Below, one piece after another: positions 7,607-11,702 of a DNA stretch of 11,702 bases. Source of the DNA: Chloroflexi bacterium UBA4733 (GTDB taxonomy: Bacteria > Chloroflexota > UBA4733); assembly GCA_002404055.1 (NCBI GenBank), contig DHIZ01000257.1, positions 349 to 12,050 of the forward strand, in the 5' to 3' direction. The stretch's first letter is position 1. Each line of letters opens with the position of its first letter. The position numbers and the translations under genes are program-made. The notes under the pieces were generated by a model that was not told the DNA's origin, searched no databases, and saw nothing but the letters and a program-made list of their open reading frames with translations.

Positions 7607-7636
7607 GTAGACCAGCGGTAGCGCCACATGGTCTAC
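7607..7636 (+). promoter_or_regulatory. Hairpin just upstream of coaE
   Basis: GTAGACCA (7607-7614) pairs perfectly with TGGTCTAC (7629-7636) over a 14-base loop and ends 7 bases before the coaE ATG. There is no T-run, so it does not look like an intrinsic terminator. It occupies the place where a ribosome binding site would be expected, and coaE has no visible one. It could be a 5'-leader structure or an operator-type inverted repeat; neither is proven. Confidence 0.4.
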
Positions 7637-7643
7637 TCTCGCT

Positions 7644-8285
7644 ATGCGAACAGCGTTACAGGGGCACACCATCGGGCTGACCGGCAATATTGCCTGTGGC
7701 AAGAGCAGCGTGGCGCGCCGCCTGGCCGAGCACGGCGCACGGCTGATCGACGCCGATGTGGTCGCCCATGCCGTAATGCAGCCGGAGTTGCCGGCCTGGC
7801 AGGCAGTGGTGCAGACATTTGGTCGCGGCATCCTGGCCGCGGACGGCACGATTGATCGTCCGCGGCTGCGTGCTATCGTCTTCAACGATGCTGCCGCCTT
7901 GCTACGCCTCAATACCGCTGTTCACCCCCACGTCCATGCCGAACTGCTGCTGCAGGTGCGGTTGTTGCGGCGTGGCGAGGTCGCCGTGATTGAGGCGGTG
8001 GCCTTAGTCGAAGCTGGCACATATCGAGACCTGGATGTCCTCTGGCTGGTGCTCTGCCCGCCGGAGCAGCAGGTGGCACGGCTGGTGCGGACCCGCCATC
8101 TCTCGCAGCAGGACGCCACCTGGCGAGTCGCCGCTCAGCCGCCAGCGGAGCCAAAGGCAGCGCTCGCTGATGTCGTGATCCACAACGACGCTGATTGGGC
8201 CGACCTCATGCTGGCAACCGACCGCGCCTGGCAGGAGACGCTCGCCCGCTGGGGGCTGCACGCGGAGGAGGTAGGGAAGCGATGA
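7644..8285 (+). CDS. coaE: Dephospho-CoA kinase
   Basis: CoaE catalyses the last step of coenzyme A synthesis, ATP-dependent phosphorylation of the ribose 3'-OH of dephospho-CoA, in the cytoplasm. The 213-residue length fits the family (about 200). The P-loop GNIACGKS (14-21) follows the typical IGLTG strand. IDADVVAHAV (35-44) is the conserved substrate-binding segment, and a lid region rich in Arg (RLVRTRHLSQQDATWRV) and a C-terminal ADVVIHNDA segment are present. No ribosome binding site precedes the ATG at 7644; translation may depend on the upstream hairpin region or start on a leaderless mRNA. The stop codon overlaps the next start (ATGA at 8282-8285), so the dehydrogenase downstream is translationally coupled. 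Confidence 0.92.
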   Translation: MRTALQGHTIGLTGNIACGKSSVARRLAEHGARLIDADVVAHAVMQPELPAWQAVVQTFGRGILAADGTIDRPRLRAIVFNDAAALLRLNTAVHPHVHAELLLQVRLLRRGEVAVIEAVALVEAGTYRDLDVLWLVLCPPEQQVARLVRTRHLSQQDATWRVAAQPPAEPKAALADVVIHNDADWADLMLATDRAWQETLARWGLHAEEVGKR

Positions 8286-9259
8286 GCGAGCAGTTTCGCG
8301 TCCTGGTCACCCGGCGCATCGCGCCGGAGGCACTGGCGATGTTGCGTGAACAATGTGCGGTGACACACTGGGATTCCAGCGAGCCGATCCCGCGGGATCG
8401 GCTGCTTGTTGACGTTGCCAACGCCGAGGGGCTATTGGCGCTGTTGACCGAGCGCGTCGATGCGGAACTGCTGGACGCGGCGCCCCAACTCAAAATCGTG
8501 GCGAATATGGCAGTCGGCTATGACAACATCGACGTGGCGGCCGCCACGGAGCGTGGTGTACTGGTAACGAACACGCCCGGTGTGCTGACAGAGACCAGTG
8601 CCGAGTTCGCCTTCGTACTCATCCTGGCGGCGGCGCGCCGTCTCAAGGAGGCGATGCGCTGGGTGGAGCGGGGCCAGTGGACCACCTGGGACCCACTGCT
8701 GCTGCTCGGGCGCGATCTGGAGGGGGCCACGCTCGGCCTGGTTGGCTATGGCCGCATCGCCGCCGCTGTGGCCCGCCGTGCGCACGGCATCGGCATGCGC
8801 CTGGTCTACCATTCCCGCAACGCGCATGCTGAAGATGAGGCGCGCTACGCCATGCAGCGCCTGACGTTCGATGACCTGCTCCGAACCAGCGATGTCGTAT
8901 CGCTCCATGTGCCCTTTACCACCGCCACGCGCCATCTGATCTCCCATCGGCAGTTACACCTGATGAAGCCGACCGCCTTCCTGGTGAACACCTCCCGCGG
9001 CGGCGTGCTGGACCAGCAGGCCTTGTACACGGCGCTCACCACCGGCAGCATCGCCGGGGCGGCCCTGGACGTGACCGAACCAGAACCACTGTCGGCGGAG
9101 CACCCGCTCGTCCAGCTCGATAACTGCCTGGTAGTGCCCCACATCGCCAGCGCCAGTGTCGCCACGCGCACCCGCATGGCGACACTGGCCGCCGAGAACA
9201 TCATCGCGGTGCTAAGGGGAGAGCCGGCGTTGACGCCGGTGAGGTCAGCGAGCGGGTGA
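8282..9259 (+). CDS. D-2-hydroxyacid dehydrogenase (glyoxylate/hydroxypyruvate reductase-like)
   Basis: This 325-residue cytoplasmic oxidoreductase belongs to the D-isomer-specific 2-hydroxyacid dehydrogenase family and reduces glyoxylate, hydroxypyruvate or a related 2-keto acid. The substrate-domain segment NMAVGYDNIDV is at 75-85. The Rossmann motif GLVGYGRIAAAVA (152-164) is followed by the second strand ending YHSRN (176-180). Catalytic residues are Arg239 (NTSRGGVLD), Glu268 in DVTEPEP and His287 (PHIAS). The usual Asp at the end of the second Rossmann strand is replaced by Ser-Arg, a pattern that in this family points to NADPH rather than NADH. The ATG at 8282 overlaps the coaE stop and has a strong GGAGGAGGT at 8264-8272; a longer frame open from 8195 lies within coaE and is not needed. 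The last codons and the stop lie in a short tandem repeat. Confidence 0.93.
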   Translation: MSEQFRVLVTRRIAPEALAMLREQCAVTHWDSSEPIPRDRLLVDVANAEGLLALLTERVDAELLDAAPQLKIVANMAVGYDNIDVAAATERGVLVTNTPGVLTETSAEFAFVLILAAARRLKEAMRWVERGQWTTWDPLLLLGRDLEGATLGLVGYGRIAAAVARRAHGIGMRLVYHSRNAHAEDEARYAMQRLTFDDLLRTSDVVSLHVPFTTATRHLISHRQLHLMKPTAFLVNTSRGGVLDQQALYTALTTGSIAGAALDVTEPEPLSAEHPLVQLDNCLVVPHIASASVATRTRMATLAAENIIAVLRGEPALTPVRSASG

Positions 9260-9279
9260 GGTCAGCGCCGGGTGAGGTC
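9238..9279 (+). repeat. Short tandem direct repeat spanning the dehydrogenase stop codon
   Basis: GGTGAGGTCAGCG occurs at 9238-9250 and 9255-9267, and a third partial copy GGTGAGGTC is at 9271-9279. The spacings are 17 and 16 bases. The second copy supplies the TGA stop at 9257-9259. The repeat probably arose by slippage and sets the last residues (VRSASG) of the dehydrogenase. Confidence 0.7.
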
Positions 9280-9281
9280 CC

Positions 9282-9761
9282 CTACCCACCAAGCGGCGTA
9301 TCGACCACCGCGTGCTCGCTCGTCTCACCCGTTACGGTGTCGACAAGCCGGCAGCGATGGTGGATCAGGGCGGCCTGCGAGAGCATGGCGGAGGCGGGAC
9401 AGTAGCGGGTGGCGGAGAGTTCGATGGCTCGCTGCACCAGCTTGTGGTCGAGGTTACGACCATGGATGACGTGTGTCACCGTGATCTCCCGCATGATGCG
9501 CGGATGCTCCTCGGCCCGCTGGGCCTGCAATTCGACCTGATAGGTAGCGACGTCCTGGCGCATCTTTCGCAGCAGGCTGATGACATCCATGCCGGTGCAG
9601 CCGCCCAGGCCCAGCAACAGCAACTCCATCGGCCGCGTGCCGGCGTCGGCGCCGCCGTGGTCCGTCGCACTGTCGAGCAGTATGGTATGGCCGCTGCCGC
9701 TTGTTGCTTCGAACACCATCTCGCTACGGAGTGTGACCACACCACTCAGTACACCAGGCAT
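9282..9761 (-). CDS. OsmC family thiol-dependent peroxidase/redox protein
   Basis: This 159-residue cytoplasmic protein belongs to the OsmC/YhfA fold, whose members reduce organic hydroperoxides with two reactive cysteines. Both are present: Cys55 in LLLGLGGCTGMDV, following the conserved Glu46 of RPMELLL, and Cys121 in RYCPASAML. The DHGGADAGTRPMELLLLGLGGC region matches the YhfA-like branch as I recall it. The start at 9761 is chosen because GGAAGGAAG lies 8 bases upstream (9770-9778); an in-frame ATG eight codons earlier lacks a ribosome binding site, and a frame open to 10031 adds only non-homologous residues over the divergent promoter. The gene is divergent from the cysteine-activating synthetase at 9946, suggesting a thiol-related setting. 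Confidence 0.88.
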   Translation of the reverse strand: MPGVLSGVVTLRSEMVFEATSGSGHTILLDSATDHGGADAGTRPMELLLLGLGGCTGMDVISLLRKMRQDVATYQVELQAQRAEEHPRIMREITVTHVIHGRNLDHKLVQRAIELSATRYCPASAMLSQAALIHHRCRLVDTVTGETSEHAVVDTPLGG

Positions 9762-9808
9762 CGGGCGGGCTTCCTTCCACGACATCAAGGGCGGGGCGTC
9801 TGGGGCGC

Positions 9809-9817
9809 ATTGTACCA
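9809..9817 (-). promoter_or_regulatory. Extended -10 promoter for the OsmC-family gene
   Basis: On the minus strand the sequence reads TGGTACAAT: an extended -10 (TGN) followed by TACAAT, five of six to consensus. No clear -35 is present, which is tolerated with an extended -10. Transcription would start about 40 bases before the ATG at 9761. Confidence 0.5.
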
Positions 9818-9860
9818 GTGTGGCATGCGGGCGGGGAGGCGGCGCGAGATCAAGCGGGTG

Positions 9861-9866
9861 TATACT
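9861..9866 (+). promoter_or_regulatory. Possible -10 element for the cysteine-activating synthetase
   Basis: TATACT lies 79 bases before the ATG at 9946, with no recognisable -35. The leader between them contains a perfect 12-base palindrome, GCGCCGCGGCGC (9892-9903). Support is limited to the hexamer and the divergent layout. Confidence 0.3.
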
Positions 9867-9945
9867 GACGCCGTTGGAGAGCACTGAGCGGGCGCCGCGG
9901 CGCGCGGTCCCGCCGGCAACAGATTGGCCTGGTGGATAGCATTTA

Positions 9946-11151
9946 ATGGAACTAACCAGTACGGATACCGGCGAGCGGCGGCGATTTGAGGCCGTCGACG
10001 GGCGGGTCGGTGTGTACGTCTGTGGGGTCACGCCCTATGACACCACGCACGTCGGTCACCTCTTCACCTTCGCATCCTTCGACGTGCTGATTCGCTACTT
10101 GCGCTTTCTCGGCAACAGCGTGACCTACGTCCAGAACGTCACCGATGTCGACGATGACATGATGCGCAAGGCGCAGGAGCTGGGCACTACCTGGGATGCC
10201 CTGGCCGACGACCAGGTTGGGCAACTCGTGGCCGACATGCAGGCCCTCAACCTCGCCATGCCCGACCATTTCCCGCGAGCGAGCGAGCAAATCGGCGGCA
10301 TCCTGACGATGGTCGGCACGCTGGTCCAGCGCGGACGAGCCTACGCCGCCAACGGCAGCGTCTATTACGACGTGCGCGCCGATGCCGAGTTCGGTCCGCC
10401 ATCGGACCTCCCGGACTATGCCGCCATGCTGGAGGTCGCCAACGAGCGCGGCAACACCCCTGGCGATCCAAACAAGCGCGACCCCCTGGATTTCGTGCTC
10501 TGGCAGCCCTCGGCCCCGGGCGAGCCCTGGTGGGAGAGCCCATGGGGTCCGGGCCGGCCGGGCTGGCACATCGAGTGTAGCGCCATGAGCTACCGCTACC
10601 TGGGGCCGACCGTGGATATTCACGGCGGCGGCGACGATCTGGTGTTTCCCCACCACGCCTGTGAGCGGGTACAGAGCGAACGCTACACCGGGATAAAGCC
10701 GTTCGTCCGTTTCTGGTTGCATGCCGGCATGGTGCGCCTCGCCGGCGAGAAGATGTCGAAGTCGCTCGGCAACCTGGTGCTGGCGCGCAACCTGCTGCAG
10801 GAGCATGCACCCAACGCCATCCGCCTGGCGCTGGCCAACCACCACTATCGGGAGGCATGGAACTGGGAGGCGGCCGACCTGCCGGCGATGCAGGAGTGGG
10901 ACCGTATCTTCGCCCAGGCGTTGTTGCCCCGTCCCAACGGCTCGACACCGCTGCCGGAGCTCCCAGCCCTCCGCCAGCAAGCGCTCGATGCCTTCGATGA
11001 TGACCTCAACACCCCAGCGGCAATCCAGCGTTTGCTGGACCTGGCCCGCGCCATCCAGGCGGCGGCTGCCGGCACTGCCGTGGCAGACGCCCAGCAAGTG
11101 CTGTGCGACCTGACCGGCATACTCGGCCTAAAGTCAGCGCGGTTCAGTTAG
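9946..11151 (+). CDS. Short cysteine-activating class I synthetase (CysRS-like / MshC-like)
   Basis: This 401-residue cytoplasmic enzyme activates cysteine with ATP. The catalytic Rossmann domain shows HVGH (35-38, the HIGH motif) and KMSKS (269-273). Zinc ligands expected for CysRS are present: Cys26, Cys211, His236 and Glu240 in PHHACE. Several segments resemble MshC, the mycothiol cysteine ligase, as I remember it: YVCGVTPYDTTHVGH, YVQNVTDVDDD, an ANERGNTPGDPNKRD insertion and GRPGWHIEC. The HIECSAMS and PHHxxE patterns are more like CysRS. The protein stops after the helical domain; the roughly 60-residue anticodon-binding end of standard CysRS (about 460) is missing, as in MshC (about 412). 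So it is either a shortened CysRS or a cysteine ligase for a small molecule. A GGTGGA (9931-9936) precedes the ATG. OsmC is divergent upstream. Confidence 0.85.
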   Translation: MELTSTDTGERRRFEAVDGRVGVYVCGVTPYDTTHVGHLFTFASFDVLIRYLRFLGNSVTYVQNVTDVDDDMMRKAQELGTTWDALADDQVGQLVADMQALNLAMPDHFPRASEQIGGILTMVGTLVQRGRAYAANGSVYYDVRADAEFGPPSDLPDYAAMLEVANERGNTPGDPNKRDPLDFVLWQPSAPGEPWWESPWGPGRPGWHIECSAMSYRYLGPTVDIHGGGDDLVFPHHACERVQSERYTGIKPFVRFWLHAGMVRLAGEKMSKSLGNLVLARNLLQEHAPNAIRLALANHHYREAWNWEAADLPAMQEWDRIFAQALLPRPNGSTPLPELPALRQQALDAFDDDLNTPAAIQRLLDLARAIQAAAAGTAVADAQQVLCDLTGILGLKSARFS

Positions 11152-11185
11152 GCGAGGCAACCGCTGCGATGGCGGGGAGGGACCA

Positions 11186-11315
11186 TTGTCGCAACTGCGG
11201 GCCCACTTCGTGGGCGCCCCCGACCCAAAGAGGCCACTGCTGTGCCGAAGGCCTCTCCAGGACCGCAGTCCTGTCTTTGGGTCGAGGGTGCCCCCTGGGC
11301 TCGCAGTTGCGACAA
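11186..11315 (+). repeat. Large structured inverted-repeat element between the synthetase and rpsP
   Basis: An outer 20-bp stem (11186-11205 with 11296-11315) has one non-Watson-Crick position, a G-T pair. An inner 19-bp stem (11213-11231 with 11274-11292) has one G-T pair and one mismatch. Inside are a hairpin CAGGAC-CGCA-GTCCTG (11258-11273) and complementary AGAGGCC/GGCCTCT (11229-11235, 11250-11256); GCCCAC-TTC-GTGGGC (11201-11215) can form an alternative local hairpin. Both G-T positions become G-U pairs in plus-strand RNA. There is no coding signal. The layout parallels the 1-151 element. It could be a mobile REPIN/MITE, a transcript-end structure for the synthetase gene, or a leader structure for rpsP. 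Confidence 0.75.
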
Positions 11316-11338
11316 CACCAAATTGCGCCCGGCACACG

Positions 11339-11344
11339 TATACT
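11339..11344 (+). promoter_or_regulatory. Possible -10 element of the rpsP promoter
   Basis: TATACT lies 80 bases before the rpsP start and just outside the structured element at 11186-11315. No good -35 is visible at the normal distance. The same hexamer occurs at 9861-9866 upstream of the synthetase gene. Confidence 0.35.
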
Positions 11345-11424
11345 AAGGCCATAGACCTGACGACTGTTGTGGCCTTCCGGCGTGCCTGGGTGGTGTAGGG
11401 CCGGAGTATTGAGGGATTTCGTAC

Positions 11425-11702
11425 GTGCTGAAGATTCGATTGACGCGCCTGGGCGCCCACAAGCGCCCCTTCTACCGCATCGTGGTGGCCGACGCGCACA
11501 AGCCGCGCGATGGCCGCAGCGTGGAAGTGATCGGCTTTTACGATCCCTTGACCAACCCGGCCACCGTCAATGTCAAGTCTGAGCGAGCGCTGGATTGGTT
11601 GAACAAGGGCGCCCAGCCGACCGAGGCCGTGGCTCGCCTGCTGTCGCGCCAGGGAGTGCGTCACAAGCTGATCGAAGGTCCCTGGTCAGCGGCGCACGGT
11701 GA
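11425..11702 (+). CDS. rpsP: 30S ribosomal protein S16 (3' end beyond the window)
   Basis: S16 is a primary assembly protein of the 30S subunit. The first 92 residues are visible and carry the family signature: LKIRLTRLGAHKRPFYRIVV at the N-terminus, then ADAHKPRDGRSVEVIGFYDPL and a SERALDWLNKGAQPTEAVARLLSRQGV region. Bacterial S16 is usually 80-100 residues, so little is missing. The frame stays open to the last base of the window. The start is GTG at 11425, with GAGGG at 11411-11415 nine bases upstream. In many bacteria rpsP opens an operon with a KH-domain protein gene, rimM, trmD and rplS; those would lie just outside the window. Confidence 0.93.
   Translation, partial: MLKIRLTRLGAHKRPFYRIVVADAHKPRDGRSVEVIGFYDPLTNPATVNVKSERALDWLNKGAQPTEAVARLLSRQGVRHKLIEGPWSAAHG

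Noticed and set aside
7565..7621. Small 18-codon ORF between the TusA gene and coaE
   Set aside because: No ribosome binding site, no recognisable peptide, and it ends inside the hairpin region before coaE.
9762..10031. Extension of the OsmC-family protein to 10031
   Set aside because: The extension has no homology to the family and runs through the divergent promoter region into the synthetase gene. The start at 9761 has a strong ribosome binding site.
1..11702. CRISPR array, tRNA or rRNA genes
   Set aside because: No evenly spaced direct repeats with unique spacers, no tRNA cloverleaf with a TTCGA-type arm, and no conserved rRNA segments were seen; the edge elements are inverted repeats, not CRISPR units.

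Overview
The window is high-GC bacterial DNA with mostly short intergenic gaps. Gene content (short cysteine-activating synthetase with MshC-like features, TsuA/YedE-type transporter with TusA, YVTN-propeller lipoprotein, HNH protein) and base composition suggest a Chloroflexota-type bacterium. This is an inference: no rRNA is present, and the only strong phylogenetic marker is a partial rpsP at the right edge.

Layout, left to right. Positions 1-151 hold a non-coding REPIN/MITE-like element: perfect 35-bp inverted arms around two small hairpins. A textbook sigma70 promoter (201-230) then drives an HNH endonuclease-family gene (262-768). Next is a Tat-type lipoprotein with a beta-propeller (880-2181), whose frame is broken by a TGA at 1639. 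A 17-codon upstream ORF with a better ribosome binding site precedes it. It converges with a minus-strand signalling locus (4160-2189): a histidine kinase that has lost its ATP-binding core and runs out of frame into a double-receiver response regulator. This looks like a hybrid kinase damaged by a deletion. A minus-strand MATE efflux gene follows (5754-4351).

From 5866 the coding is mainly on the plus strand. A promoter precedes a YeeE/YedE-family transporter (5954-7204) and a TusA-family sulfur carrier (7240-7536), a typical thiosulfate or selenium uptake pair. After a small hairpin come coaE (7644-8285) and an overlapping D-2-hydroxyacid dehydrogenase (8282-9259). A minus-strand OsmC-family peroxidase (9761-9282) is divergent from a 401-residue cysteine-activating synthetase (9946-11151) that looks intermediate between CysRS and MshC. 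A second large structured non-coding element (11186-11315) separates it from rpsP (11425 to the window end, partial).

Recurring themes are sulfur and thiol chemistry (transporter, TusA, CoA synthesis, OsmC, cysteine ligase) and two decayed loci next to each other (propeller lipoprotein and kinase). No tRNA, rRNA, CRISPR array, transposase gene or prophage gene was seen. No gene-free stretch exceeds 300 bases; the longest (1-261, 11152-11424) are mostly filled by the two structured elements. The gap at 4161-4350, upstream of the kinase, shows no convincing promoter or structure.
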